Shown here: piece after piece, positions 1 through 8,698 of the stretch
How the letters are laid out: each line of letters opens with the position of its first letter
How positions within the stretch are numbered: the stretch's first letter is position 1
Source: Pyxidicoccus fallax
Lineage (GTDB): Bacteria > Myxococcota > Myxococcia > Myxococcales > Myxococcaceae
DNA: 64,000 nt
NCBI RefSeq assembly: GCF_012933655.1
Contig: NZ_JABBJJ010000011.1
Location: 1-64,000 of the forward strand
Reading direction: 5' to 3'
Notes under the pieces: model-generated
Seen by the model: only the letters and a program-made list of their open reading frames with translations
Told to the model about the DNA's origin: nothing
Database searches by the model: none
Program-made: the position numbers and the translations under genes

Positions 1-380
1 GGGGAGGGGGTGAGAGGTGGGCCGCCTCCAGTGATTCCAGGTGTTTCCGGAAGGCAGCCCCCGCCCCGCGTGTGGATGGACCTCACCCGGAGACATCCAG
101 CGGGGAAGCGGGCGTCCTCGGCCCATGGCGCCACCCTGGGTCATCTCGTGCCGAAATCCGTCAGCCCGGGTGTGGTGAGACCCGGGAGGTATGGAGCCTG
201 GAGGGAGACCAGGCAGGCAGGAAACGGACGGACATCCGAACGAGCGGGTAACGGGCGAGGTGCTCCGGACGTGAGGTTCCAGGCCTCGCGCGGACACGGG
301 ACGTGAGAGGGCGTCGCCTTGCTTGCCGCCCTCTCGCGGGCGCTCCGCCGTGGCATGGCGTTGGCACCCAAACGAGTGAA
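1..380. other. gene-free leading stretch
   Basis: I see no convincing gene in these 380 bases. An open frame covers 10-306 but its translation is Arg/Pro/Gly-rich and looks like the chance product of high GC. The stretch presumably holds the upstream region of the binding-protein gene that starts at 381. Confidence 0.5.
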
Positions 381-1682
381 ATGTTTTCGCTTCCCGCCAG
401 ACGTGCGTCGCACTGCCTGCTGGCCCTGCTGCTGGTCCCCTGGATTGCCGTGGCAGCGGCGACTCCAGTCAAGCTGGGCTTCAACTACCCGCGGACCGGG
501 CCCTACTTCGGCGAGGGGCTGGACCAGCTCCGTGCCGCGCAACTGGCGGTGGAGGAGGTCAACGCGCAGGGCGGCATCCTGGGCCGGCCCGTGGAGCTGG
601 CCATCCGGGACTCGCACAGTGACGTGAAGGTGGCGCGCGCCAACGCCCTGGAGCTCATCGACAAGGAAGGGGCGGTGATGCTCTTCGGCGGGGCCTCGTC
701 CAACGTCGCCGTGGCCATGGGCGAGGTCGCCGAGGAGCGAGGCGTGCCCTTCTTCGGCACGCTGACCTACGCCAACGCCACCACCGGCGCGGACGGCCAC
801 CGGCACACCTTCCGCGAGTGCAACAACGCGTGGATGGCGGCGAAGGCGCTGTCCAAGCACCTCGACAGGCACTTCCGGGGCGGGAAGTACTTCTACGTCA
901 CCGCCGACTACAACTGGGGCTGGAGCACCGAGGAGTCCCTGCGGCGCTTCACCGGCACCACGGACGCCTCCGTCCACAAGGGCGTGCGCACGCCGTTCCC
1001 GGTCTCCACCGCGGAGGACTTCAAGCGCGCGCTGCGCGCCGCCCAGGCGGAGAAGCCGGACGTGCTGGTGCTCGTCCTGTTCGGGCAGGACCTGGTGAAC
1101 GCCATCAACATCGCCTCGGCCTGGGGGCTGAAGAAGTCCATGCAGCTGGTGGTGCCCAACCTGACGCTGCCCATGGCCGAGGGCTCGGGGCCGGAGAACA
1201 TGGCCGGAGTGGTGGGCACGCTGCCCTGGAGCTGGGAGGTCGCCGAGAAGTACCAGTTCGCGGGCGGCCTGCGCTTCGTGGAGGCGTACGCGAAGCGCCA
1301 CGGGCGCTATCCCTCCACGGCGGGCGCGTCCGCGTACACCATCGTCCACGAGTTCAAGGCCGCGGTGGAGCGCGCGGGCTCGTTCCAGGGAGACGCGGTG
1401 GTGAAGGCGCTGGAGGGCCACCGCTACACGCGGCTGAAGGACGCGCAGGAGTGGCGCGCGCTGGACCATCAGTCCGTGCAGACGGTCTACGTGGTGCGCG
1501 GCAACCCTCCGGACGTGGTGCGCTCGGACAAGTACCGGCTGCGCTACTTCGAGGTGGTGGACCAGATGTCGGGGGCCGAGGCGGTGCAGACGCGCAAGGA
1601 GTGGGAGGCCGAGCGGCGCGCCGCGAAGAAGCCGCTCACGCTGGAGCGCCTCGCGGCCGGGGCCCGGGAGGCACGGCGATGA
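381..1682 (+). CDS. periplasmic ligand-binding protein, branched-chain amino acid type (Peripla_BP_6)
   Basis: The 433-residue product starts with a signal peptide ([10 protein letters not shown], a hydrophobic [13 protein letters not shown] core, cleavage near residue 27). It continues as a LivJ-type fold: [17 protein letters not shown], then [18 protein letters not shown], typical of substrate-binding proteins for amino acids, amides or urea. The open frame extends upstream to 303, but ATG 381 puts the signal sequence at the N terminus. No ABC permease or ATPase lies beside it. Its stop overlaps the start of a chemoreceptor gene (ATGA), so the two are translationally coupled. Inference: the protein serves as a sensor subunit for the chemoreceptor rather than for import. 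The ligand cannot be read from the sequence. Confidence 0.85.
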   Translation: MFSLPARRASHCLLALLLVPWIAVAAATPVKLGFNYPRTGPYFGEGLDQLRAAQLAVEEVNAQGGILGRPVELAIRDSHSDVKVARANALELIDKEGAVMLFGGASSNVAVAMGEVAEERGVPFFGTLTYANATTGADGHRHTFRECNNAWMAAKALSKHLDRHFRGGKYFYVTADYNWGWSTEESLRRFTGTTDASVHKGVRTPFPVSTAEDFKRALRAAQAEKPDVLVLVLFGQDLVNAINIASAWGLKKSMQLVVPNLTLPMAEGSGPENMAGVVGTLPWSWEVAEKYQFAGGLRFVEAYAKRHGRYPSTAGASAYTIVHEFKAAVERAGSFQGDAVVKALEGHRYTRLKDAQEWRALDHQSVQTVYVVRGNPPDVVRSDKYRLRYFEVVDQMSGAEAVQTRKEWEAERRAAKKPLTLERLAAGAREARR

Positions 1683-3175
1683 AGCGCCAGGGCGTCGAGC
1701 GGAAGTTCCTCGTGGCCATCCTGGGCCTGCTGTTGCTGCTCTTGTGCGGCCAGGGCCTCTTCCTGGTGCGCGTCATGCGCGGCTTCTACGAGTCCACGCT
1801 GCGGACACGGGCCACTTTCATGGCGGACCTGCTCTCGAACATCGGGCAGGACTCCGTCTCGTATTACAACCTGCGCAACCTGGACCTGCTCACCACCCAG
1901 GCGGCGAGGGACCCGGAAATCGCCTTCGTGGGCTTCGTGGACGAGAACGGCCGTCCGCTCACGCAGCAGGAGTCTCCTCCCGCCGAGCCGGTGGGAGATG
2001 CGTCGTTGCTGAGCGAGGAGCGCGTCCTCGTGGACGGGGAGGGCCGGAAGCTGGGGGCCATGCGCGTGTACTTCTCGCGGGAGGCCCTCCAGGAGAACAC
2101 CCGGAGCGGCATTGCCCTCGTGGTGGTGTACCTGGTCATCAGCCTGCTCGCGGCGGGGCTGGGGGTCGTGTTGCTCACGCGGCGCCTCTTGCGGCCGGTG
2201 CGCGAGCTGACGCACGTGGCGGAGACGGTGGTGCGCACCGGGGACCTGCGTCAGCCCATCGGCGTGGAGTCCGACGACGAGATTGGCCGGCTGGCCGCCG
2301 CGTTCGCCGCGATGATGGCGAAGATGCGCGAGGCCCTGGGCAGCCTCCAGACGTCGTCGCGCCGGCTGGACGCGTCCGTCGGCGAGCTCACCACGGTGAC
2401 GACGGAGCAGGCGGAGACGCTGACGCGCCAGGCCGGCGCCCTGCAGGAGACGCACACCACCGCCAACGAGATTCAGCAGACGTCCACGATGGCGGCGGAG
2501 AAGGCCCGGTCCGTGCTGGAGGTGATGGAGCGCGCGGACCAGGTGTCCTCGCGGGGAGAGGCCGCGGTGGACAATGGCGTCCAGCGGCTCGAGGAGATTC
2601 GCGAGCAGGTGCAGCAGATGACCGGGCGCATCTCCCGGCTGTCCGAGCGGGCCCAGCAGATTGCCGGCATCACCGACACGGTGAAGGAGCTGGCGGACCA
2701 ATCCAACATGCTGGCACTCAACGCGGCCATCGAGGCGGTGCGCTCCGGAGAGCAGGGCCGGGGCTTTGGCGTGGTGGCGCGGGAGATCCGCAGCCTCGCG
2801 GACCAGTCCATCCAGGCCACCAGCCGCGTGCGCGAGGTGCTCGACGACATCACCTCCGCCATCCACGAGACGGTCAGCATGACGCAGCAGGGAATGCAGC
2901 GCATCGAGACCGGCCTCGTCGAGGTGCGGGCCACGGGTGACAGCCTTCGCGAGCTGTCGGCCATCGTGAAGGAGAACTCGGCGGCGGCCCGGCAGATTTC
3001 GTCGGCCGTCACGCAGCAGAGCGCGGGCGTGCACCAGGTCTTCCTCGCGCTGGGAGAACTCCAGAAGATGATGGAGGCCTCCCTGCGCGGCCTCGAGTCC
3101 ACCCGGCTCACCGCCAATGGGGTGAGCGAGGTGTCCCGCTCGGCGGCGAGCGTGGTGGAGCAGTACCAGGTCTGA
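1679..3175 (+). CDS. methyl-accepting chemotaxis protein
   Basis: The 498-residue transmembrane chemoreceptor has TM1 at about 9-29 ([20 protein letters not shown]), a small periplasmic domain of about 110 residues, TM2 at about 141-163 ([20 protein letters not shown]), a HAMP domain, and a long coiled-coil signalling domain. The hairpin tip is recognisable: [20 protein letters not shown] followed by [13 protein letters not shown]. It would pass signals to a CheA/CheW array at the inner membrane. The start at 1679 overlaps the stop of the upstream binding protein, so the two are expressed together. The periplasmic domain resembles small sensor domains that often take a liganded binding protein. 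No CheW, CheA or CheR gene is adjacent, so it must use a system encoded elsewhere. Confidence 0.92.
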   Translation: MKRQGVERKFLVAILGLLLLLLCGQGLFLVRVMRGFYESTLRTRATFMADLLSNIGQDSVSYYNLRNLDLLTTQAARDPEIAFVGFVDENGRPLTQQESPPAEPVGDASLLSEERVLVDGEGRKLGAMRVYFSREALQENTRSGIALVVVYLVISLLAAGLGVVLLTRRLLRPVRELTHVAETVVRTGDLRQPIGVESDDEIGRLAAAFAAMMAKMREALGSLQTSSRRLDASVGELTTVTTEQAETLTRQAGALQETHTTANEIQQTSTMAAEKARSVLEVMERADQVSSRGEAAVDNGVQRLEEIREQVQQMTGRISRLSERAQQIAGITDTVKELADQSNMLALNAAIEAVRSGEQGRGFGVVAREIRSLADQSIQATSRVREVLDDITSAIHETVSMTQQGMQRIETGLVEVRATGDSLRELSAIVKENSAAARQISSAVTQQSAGVHQVFLALGELQKMMEASLRGLESTRLTANGVSEVSRSAASVVEQYQV

Positions 3176-3189
3176 GGCCAGGGGCCGGA

Positions 3190-3220
3190 CGGCTCCGGTC
3201 CGCGTGGGAGGCCGGAGCCG
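3190..3220. terminator. bidirectional hairpin terminator between convergent genes
   Basis: CGGCTCCGG (3190-3198) pairs perfectly with CCGGAGCCG (3212-3220) across a 13-nt loop. It lies between the stop of the chemoreceptor gene and the convergent protease gene. There is no T-tract, so this is a candidate only. Confidence 0.5.
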
Positions 3221-3232
3221 CCGGGAACGGCC

Positions 3233-4927
3233 TCAGCGGTACGCCTTCACCGGGATGTCGCCGTTGGCCTGGCTGCCCCACTGGGGCGCGGCGCTCGCGC
3301 CATCGCTGCTGCGCAGGTAGTACCAGTGGCCCGTGGACGGGCGCCACACGGCGAGGTCGGTGCGGCCGTCGCCGTCGTAGTCGGCGGGCACGGGGACGTC
3401 GTCCGGCAGGCCCCAATGCGTCTCCCAGGCGGCGCCGGTGCCGCTCCGGATGACGTGCCAGAAGCCGGTGGACGGACGCCACACGGCGAGGTCGGTGCGG
3501 CCGTCACCGTCGTAGTCGGCGGGCACGGGGATGTCGCCGGCCATGCCCAGCTGCGCGCCGTAGATGAAGGGCACGCCCGTGGTGGCATCGAAGACGTACC
3601 AGTTGCCCTCGCTCGGGCGCCACACGGCGAGGTCGGCGCGGCCATCACCGGTGTAGTCGGCGGGCACGGGCACGTCGCCGGGCAGCCCCCACTGCACGCC
3701 GTAGATGGAGGGCGCGCCCGTGGTGATGTCGAAGACGTACCAGTTGCCCTCGCTCGGGCGCCACACGGCGAGCTCCGCGCGGCCGTCACCGGTGTAGTCC
3801 ACGGGCACGGGGATGTCGCCGGCCAGCCCCCAGTGCGCGCCAGCGTAGACCCACCCGCCCGTGGCCGAGTCGAGGATGTACCAGATGCCCTCGCTCGGCC
3901 TCCACACGGCCATGTCCGTGCGCCCGTCATCGGTGTAGTCGGCCGGGACGATGCGGTCGTCGTCGAGGCCCCACTGCTGCACGCCGCTGCCCCCGGTGGA
4001 GCTGTACTGGATCCACCAGTGGGCGCCGGGCCGCCGCCACACGGCCAGGTCGGCCCTGCGGTCCCCATCGAAGTCGAACTCCGTCCCCCGGGTGCGCCGG
4101 GCGCCGTACAGCGACGCCGCGCCGGCCCGGTCCAGGGCCGTCAGCGCCAGCACCCAGCTCCCGCTCCCGTTGCACTGGGGATAGTGCATCGTCGAGTTGC
4201 GGTCGTAGCCCGTCAGCGCCTGCCACTGGTTGTCCTCGAAGCACGTCCCGGCCTCCGGCCGCGTGTGCTCGTGACGGAAGCCCAGGGTGTGGCCCAGCTC
4301 GTGCCGGAGGATGCCCTGCAGCGTCAGGCCGGGAGGCAGCGAGCCGAAGGACGAGTTGTCGATGAGGACGTTGCGCGCCGCGCGCACGTCGTCGGGGAAG
4401 AACGCGCGCGCCAGATAGGAGCCGACGTTGATGGGGTTGACGTCGAACACCACGCTCGTCTGGCTCGCGGTGCAGGAGCCGTCGAGCCCGGAGACATGGA
4501 CGAAGTCGATGTCCGCCGCGGCCTCCCACTCACCCGCCGCGCCCGCCATGGCCGCGACCACCTGGGCGTGGCGCGAGCCAAAGGCCGTGCTCACGCAGTA
4601 GGTGATGTTGCGCTTCTGGGCGTCGCTCCAGCGGGCACGGGCGCCGTTGCGGAACATCACCGCCAGCTCCCCACGCGCCTGGCCCAGCTCGGGCGTGCGC
4701 ACGTGCGCCTCGTAGTACTCGCGCAGCTGCGCCTCGGTCGCGAACTTCTCGTCACCGTTGGTGATGAAGGCGCCCGTCTCCGGCTCCTGGAACACGCGCG
4801 CCCGGAACTCCTCCCACGTGAGTGATTGCGGCGGGGCCGCCTCTGGCGCGGGCTGCTGCTCCGGGCCGCAACCCAGGCCCAGCAGCGCCGTGGTGGCGAA
4901 CAGCGTGACGACTCGCTTCCCTGTCAT
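3233..4927 (-). CDS. astacin-like (M12A) metalloprotease lipoprotein with C-terminal FG-GAP/VCBS repeats
   Basis: The 564-residue product has a lipoprotein signal (lipobox LGLGC near residue 20). Its zinc-binding motif HELGHTLGFRHEH lies at 209-221 and fits HExxHxxGxxHE, and a Met-turn STMHY follows; together these mark astacin-type metzincins. The C-terminal half (encoded by 3245-4084) is six repeats of about 48 residues, each opening with a DYxGDGRxDLAVWRPS element, an FG-GAP/VCBS calcium-binding blade motif. It is probably exported and anchored to the outer membrane, with the repeats giving a propeller or binding surface. ATG 4927 was chosen because AGGGGG sits six bases upstream; ATG 4933 directly abuts that sequence. 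A role in predation or matrix turnover is inference. Confidence 0.85.
   Translation of the reverse strand: MTGKRVVTLFATTALLGLGCGPEQQPAPEAAPPQSLTWEEFRARVFQEPETGAFITNGDEKFATEAQLREYYEAHVRTPELGQARGELAVMFRNGARARWSDAQKRNITYCVSTAFGSRHAQVVAAMAGAAGEWEAAADIDFVHVSGLDGSCTASQTSVVFDVNPINVGSYLARAFFPDDVRAARNVLIDNSSFGSLPPGLTLQGILRHELGHTLGFRHEHTRPEAGTCFEDNQWQALTGYDRNSTMHYPQCNGSGSWVLALTALDRAGAASLYGARRTRGTEFDFDGDRRADLAVWRRPGAHWWIQYSSTGGSGVQQWGLDDDRIVPADYTDDGRTDMAVWRPSEGIWYILDSATGGWVYAGAHWGLAGDIPVPVDYTGDGRAELAVWRPSEGNWYVFDITTGAPSIYGVQWGLPGDVPVPADYTGDGRADLAVWRPSEGNWYVFDATTGVPFIYGAQLGMAGDIPVPADYDGDGRTDLAVWRPSTGFWHVIRSGTGAAWETHWGLPDDVPVPADYDGDGRTDLAVWRPSTGHWYYLRSSDGASAAPQWGSQANGDIPVKAYR
3245..4084 (-). repeat. six in-gene FG-GAP repeats
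   Basis: There are six imperfect repeats of about 145 bp inside the protease gene. The middle copies are closest at the DNA level (for example the stretch encoding YTGDGRADLAVWRPSEGNWY recurs). They encode protein blades and are not mobile DNA. Confidence 0.85.
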
Positions 4928-5174
4928 GGACATCCCCCTGAGAACGAAACGTGACCTGCCCGTGTGGACTCCGTGGCCCGCACTGGCAGGAAAGCTGTTT
5001 AAGCTAAAATTCTAGTAAATCCAGTACCGGCCACGTGACGTGGTATCCGCCCCGCCGCTCGGGTCTCCTGATGGGCGGTGACCCGTGGTCCAACACGGAC
5101 AGCGAAACCCGCTACACTTCTGGAGGGGGCGGTATGGGTGGCGGGGTTCTTCTCGTGGAGGGACGTGCGCGACC
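4928..5174. promoter_or_regulatory. divergent promoter region with a low-GC patch
   Basis: A 247-bp gap separates the leftward protease gene from the rightward pseudo-ketosynthase gene. The patch around 4991-5021 is strikingly AT-rich for this genome. On the minus strand it contains TAGAAT (5009-5014), a plausible -10 box for the protease gene; no good -35 match is visible at 17 bp. Confidence 0.35.
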
Positions 5175-6281
5175 ATGGCTCCCTGGATTCAGGCGCTCGG
5201 GATGTCGAGCCCGCTCGGCACGCTGGTGCAAGGGTGCGCCGCGATTCGCGCCGGCCTTTCACGCGCACGCCCCTCGCTCTACCTGTCGCACGCTGGCGAA
5301 GGGGAGAGCCTCGCCCAACCTGTCATGACCTGTGAGGCGTCCTCCGTCACCCTGGGCTTCTCGAACGTGGGAAGGCTGGTGGCCCTGCTCGTGGAGGCGC
5401 TGGAGGACTTGTCCGGACGCGTGAGCCTCTCCGCGATGCCGGCCGATACCCTCCTCTTCGTGGCGATGCCAGACCCCGTGGAGCGCGGCATTCCCCTCTC
5501 GCCCGAACTCGAAGCAGATGAGTCGCGGCGGTGTCAGGCGCTTGGTCGCCGGGTGATGGAACGGGCCTTGGAGGTGATGGGCGTGAAGTGGCGGGGCGGC
5601 GCCTGGCACTTCTTCAGCGTCGGGCACACGAGCTTTGCCCAGGCTTTGAAAGCCGCCATGGAGGCCATGGCCGAGCGGCGCTGTGGCAACTGCCTCGTCA
5701 TCGCGGTCGACAGCCTCTGCGGCCCTGACGTGCTGCCCGAGTTCAGCGTGCAGCGCCGGCTCAAGACGTCCGATACTCCGACGGGATTCGTCCCCGGTGA
5801 GGGTGGCGTCGCGCTCTGGCTGTGCGAGCGGAGCAGTGCTTCCGGGGCCCTGCTGGGTTCGGAGCCTCAGGTCGCGCTTCGGGCAGTGGTGCTGGGGGCG
5901 GATGTCGCCCGGTTCCGGGGCGCGGAACTCCCTCCGGATGGTCGTGCCCTGGCGGCCTGTGTCACGTCCGCGCTCCGAATGGCTGGCGCGGATGGCAGGC
6001 GTCTTGTGCTCGTCGGAGACCACAATGGCGAGGAGTACCGTGCCCGTGAGTGGGGAATGCTGCTGATGCACCTGAACTCCGAGCGCCTGGGCGAGGAGTC
6101 GCGGGTCTCCTGGTTTCCGGCGCAGGGTTTTGGGGACACGGGGGTTGCTTCCGGGGCGCTCGGGCTCTGCGTGGCGGTGCGGAGCCTGCAACGCCGTTAC
6201 AGCCCGTCACCGACACCTGTCGTCCTCTCCGCTTCAGACGAGGGCGCGCGCGCGGCCATGGTTGTCTCGGTGGCCACGTGA
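5175..6281 (+). CDS. degenerate beta-ketoacyl synthase (thiolase-fold) protein, first gene of a toxin module
   Basis: The 368-residue product keeps ketosynthase landmarks: an N terminus ALGMSSPLGTLVQGCAAIRA (compare GLG-VSPLG of FabF), the motif FVPGEGGVALWL (compare GEGA) and the C-terminal element FGDTGVASGALGL. The nucleophilic Cys is absent (GHTS at 150-153 stands where TACSS is expected), and the GH of the last motif is GD (Asp321). It is therefore unlikely to condense acyl groups. ATG 5175 was chosen because the ketosynthase-like sequence begins there; the open frame extends to 5085. The downstream genes encode a nuclease toxin and immunity proteins. From general recollection, ketosynthase-like proteins occur in effector operons; an adaptor or chaperone role is inference. 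Confidence 0.72.
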   Translation: MAPWIQALGMSSPLGTLVQGCAAIRAGLSRARPSLYLSHAGEGESLAQPVMTCEASSVTLGFSNVGRLVALLVEALEDLSGRVSLSAMPADTLLFVAMPDPVERGIPLSPELEADESRRCQALGRRVMERALEVMGVKWRGGAWHFFSVGHTSFAQALKAAMEAMAERRCGNCLVIAVDSLCGPDVLPEFSVQRRLKTSDTPTGFVPGEGGVALWLCERSSASGALLGSEPQVALRAVVLGADVARFRGAELPPDGRALAACVTSALRMAGADGRRLVLVGDHNGEEYRAREWGMLLMHLNSERLGEESRVSWFPAQGFGDTGVASGALGLCVAVRSLQRRYSPSPTPVVLSASDEGARAAMVVSVAT

Positions 6282-6297
6282 GCTGCCTGGGGGGCAC

Positions 6298-7251
6298 ATG
6301 TCGAGCAGTGGCAAGAGCGCGAGAAAGCTGGAGCGGAAGTCCAAGGTCCGGAGTTCCTCTCCACCCGACGACGGCGAATTTCCCGAGCTGAAGGCGGGCT
6401 ATCCCGACTCGTTCATCCAGGAAAAGGCGGACTCCAATTCCTTCCACATGGACGTGACCCAGCCAGAAAACTCGGTGCTCACGAGCGGCAAGTACTATGC
6501 GTACCGCGGCCCCAGGTTCATCTTCCAGGATGAGCCGCGGAAGAAGATATACAACGACTTCAATCGCTCCATCTTCAGCAAGATGAGCGTCATCTACTAC
6601 CGCGGACGCGCTTTCAGAGGCGGTAAGCCACCGCTCTACGTCACGGCCAGCCGCGAGAAGTGGATGCAGGTGGTCATGTTCCCGGAGGCGGGAGGTCGGT
6701 TCCCGGGGGAGCAGGGCAACTTCTATTACCTGTCTCCTCAGGGACAGCGCTTCCCCTATCCATGGCAGGCGCACCACCTGATTCCGCAGTCCGTGTTCTT
6801 CGACAAGAACACCCCGTTCAACGAAGACCAGATGATGGTGCTGAAGCGCTCGTTCTACGACATCAACAACGGGCACAACATCATCATGCTGCCTGCGGAT
6901 CCGAAGTACAGCCCTGTCCACAAGCTCCTGGTCCACTTCTCGGACCACCCCGCCTACACGAGCCACATTCAGTCCCGCATGGACGAAGTCTCCGCGGAGC
7001 TCGATAAGATCTTCAAGAAAGCCAAGAAGGAAAAGAAGCACCTCGCTCCCTTCAAGGCCATCCTGAAGGCGCTCCATGTCCTGGAGGACGAGTTCTGGTC
7101 GCTCGTCATCCTCATGAGCAACGCCGCCGCGGCCGCAGTGTTGAACGACCAGGAAGAGGAGGCGACGCAGGCCTACGGCGACATGCTCAGGTTCTGGACC
7201 ACCAACAAGCTGGGCCAGCGGATCCGACACCTCTTCGGCATTCTTCGTTGA
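6298..7251 (+). CDS. AHH-family nuclease toxin
   Basis: The 317-residue product has no signal peptide and a Lys/Ser-rich N terminus. The central motif WQAHHLIPQSVF carries Ala158-His159-His160, followed by NNGHNIIMLPADP and VHKLLVHFSDHPAYTSH. This is the pattern of AHH (HNH/ENDO VII superfamily) toxin nucleases found in polymorphic and type VI effectors. The start at 6298 follows a run of six G (6289-6294). The stop overlaps the next gene (TGATG), giving translational coupling to an immunity gene. The first 130 residues match no delivery domain I can name. Nucleic-acid cleavage in a competitor cell is inferred from the family. The C-terminal 80 residues look helical. Confidence 0.82.
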   Translation: MSSSGKSARKLERKSKVRSSSPPDDGEFPELKAGYPDSFIQEKADSNSFHMDVTQPENSVLTSGKYYAYRGPRFIFQDEPRKKIYNDFNRSIFSKMSVIYYRGRAFRGGKPPLYVTASREKWMQVVMFPEAGGRFPGEQGNFYYLSPQGQRFPYPWQAHHLIPQSVFFDKNTPFNEDQMMVLKRSFYDINNGHNIIMLPADPKYSPVHKLLVHFSDHPAYTSHIQSRMDEVSAELDKIFKKAKKEKKHLAPFKAILKALHVLEDEFWSLVILMSNAAAAAVLNDQEEEATQAYGDMLRFWTTNKLGQRIRHLFGILR

Positions 7252-7850
7252 TGGACTTCATCATGAGCTACTGGGTCATGACTCCCTCCGGAATGAACGG
7301 AGGCGCGGTGCTCGAAAAGCTGCCGGGAGGCAGCCCTGGCAAGTCCGACTTCTTCGAGGCCGTTCCCCTGGGCGACAGCTTCCCTCGGGGCGGCACCATG
7401 AGCTTTTCGAACAACTACCCCGACTTCATCCAGGTCTTCGACATCGTCGCCAACACGTTGGGGCTGCCCATCGTTTCGACTCGGGTGCTGGACGTGCTCA
7501 CCCGGCTGGGTGCGAAGCGGTTCGAGCCGCTGCCTGTCGTGCTCCAGGACCACAAGGGCCGGGTCGCGTCCAACGACCACTGCATCATCCACATCCTGGA
7601 CGTCCAGGACATCATCGACATGGAGCGTTCCGAGTACGACCTCAGTCCGTTCGATTCGAGCCAGATATTCCGCATCAAGCGGCTGGCGGTGAAGACGGAC
7701 GGCGTGGCGCCGGAAGCGTTGCTGTTTCGCGCCCGGACCCGCATGCGAGAGGTGTTCCTCAACGCGTCACTCCATGAGGCCCTGCTCCAGGCGGGAGTCA
7801 CCGGTCTCAAGGCCGTCCCCGCGGAGGGCTGGAATGGCTTCGCGCTATGA
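7251..7850 (+). CDS. Imm11-like (DUF1629) immunity protein
   Basis: The 199-residue cytosolic protein lies directly after the AHH nuclease gene, whose stop it overlaps. The pattern TLGLPIVSTRVLDVLTRLG followed by FEPLPVVL resembles the Imm11/DUF1629 family, whose members act as immunity proteins or orphan immunity copies in myxobacteria. ATG 7251 fits the coupling; ATG 7263 (MSYWVMTPSG) is an alternative start. It ends in ATGA overlap with the next gene. The likely role is to bind and neutralise the upstream nuclease. Family assignment is from sequence pattern only. Confidence 0.65.
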   Translation: MDFIMSYWVMTPSGMNGGAVLEKLPGGSPGKSDFFEAVPLGDSFPRGGTMSFSNNYPDFIQVFDIVANTLGLPIVSTRVLDVLTRLGAKRFEPLPVVLQDHKGRVASNDHCIIHILDVQDIIDMERSEYDLSPFDSSQIFRIKRLAVKTDGVAPEALLFRARTRMREVFLNASLHEALLQAGVTGLKAVPAEGWNGFAL

Positions 7851-8623
7851 TTCACATCGACCTCGTCTCGCTGGGGCAGCGCGCGGCGGAGACCGTTCCC
7901 TCGCTGCTCCGCCGCATCGACCTGAAGGGGGGCGACCGCGACCCGACACTGCGGCAGTTCCAGGAGCTGTGCCTGAACCTGCACACCCTGGCCGCCGCGT
8001 CCCTCCTGGTCGACGGCGAGCCGCGGGCCTTCCGTGAAGAGCTCCACAACGCCGCCAGTCAGTGGCTGAGGTTCCTCCAGCACCAGCACGCCCAGCACTG
8101 GGAGCCACCGCCCGCGAGCCGGAACACGGCCTTCCTGGGCGCTGTCCTGGCCGGTCACTGGGAGCTGGCGCAGCGGCTCGCCGAGCTGACGACGAACCAG
8201 TGGCGGCGGGGCGAGGAGTACGAGGACGATGCCTGCTGGGCCATCCTCCTCCATGAGTTCGTGCTCACGCAGGGGAGAGGCAACGCTCGAATCGAGGCGT
8301 TGCTCGCGAGGTTGGACGAGCTGGGTGGGACACTGAACGGGGACCGCGTGGCGTGGGCCCGTGCGCTGCTCGAACAGAAGGTCGGCGCGCTCTCGGACGC
8401 CTTCTCGGGGCTGCTGCAGCTTCACCAGGAAGAAATCGAAGAGCGAGTCCTGGCCGTGACAGCGTCGGAAGTGAAGCTCGCGCCGTACCGGTTTCTCTGG
8501 TTCGAGGGGCTGGCCCTGCTCCGCCTGGGAGCGCGCGCGGGCATCGCCATTCCCGACGGGTACTATCCCTACTGTCCTCCCCTGGCCCGGCTCCCACTGG
8601 AGCGCACCGGCGCCACGGCCTGA
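7847..8623 (+). CDS. Imm49 family immunity protein
   Basis: The 258-residue helical cytosolic protein contains LAGHWELAQRLAELTTNQW followed by GEEYEDDACWAILLHEFVL. This EYEDD-type segment is characteristic of Imm49 proteins, which are abundant in myxobacteria beside toxin genes. It overlaps the preceding gene by four bases (ATGA), so all three genes downstream of the pseudo-ketosynthase are coupled. Having two different immunity families after one nuclease suggests either that one is an orphan kept against toxins of other strains, or that both are needed. The gene ends 75 bp before a glycosyltransferase gene. Confidence 0.72.
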   Translation: MIHIDLVSLGQRAAETVPSLLRRIDLKGGDRDPTLRQFQELCLNLHTLAAASLLVDGEPRAFREELHNAASQWLRFLQHQHAQHWEPPPASRNTAFLGAVLAGHWELAQRLAELTTNQWRRGEEYEDDACWAILLHEFVLTQGRGNARIEALLARLDELGGTLNGDRVAWARALLEQKVGALSDAFSGLLQLHQEEIEERVLAVTASEVKLAPYRFLWFEGLALLRLGARAGIAIPDGYYPYCPPLARLPLERTGATA

Positions 8624-8698
8624 GACCAGGCGCCAGGGTCTCCCCCGACTCCGGGCAGGCAGGCAGGCGCCGACGGCCGGCCGTGTTATGGAAGGCCC

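Noticed and set aside
141-1469. 442-codon minus-strand open frame over the binding-protein gene
   Set aside because: No recognisable domain; opposite to a gene with a signal peptide and LivJ-type fold.
3245-4084. Repeats as a mobile or satellite element
   Set aside because: They keep the reading frame and encode FG-GAP blades of a protease.
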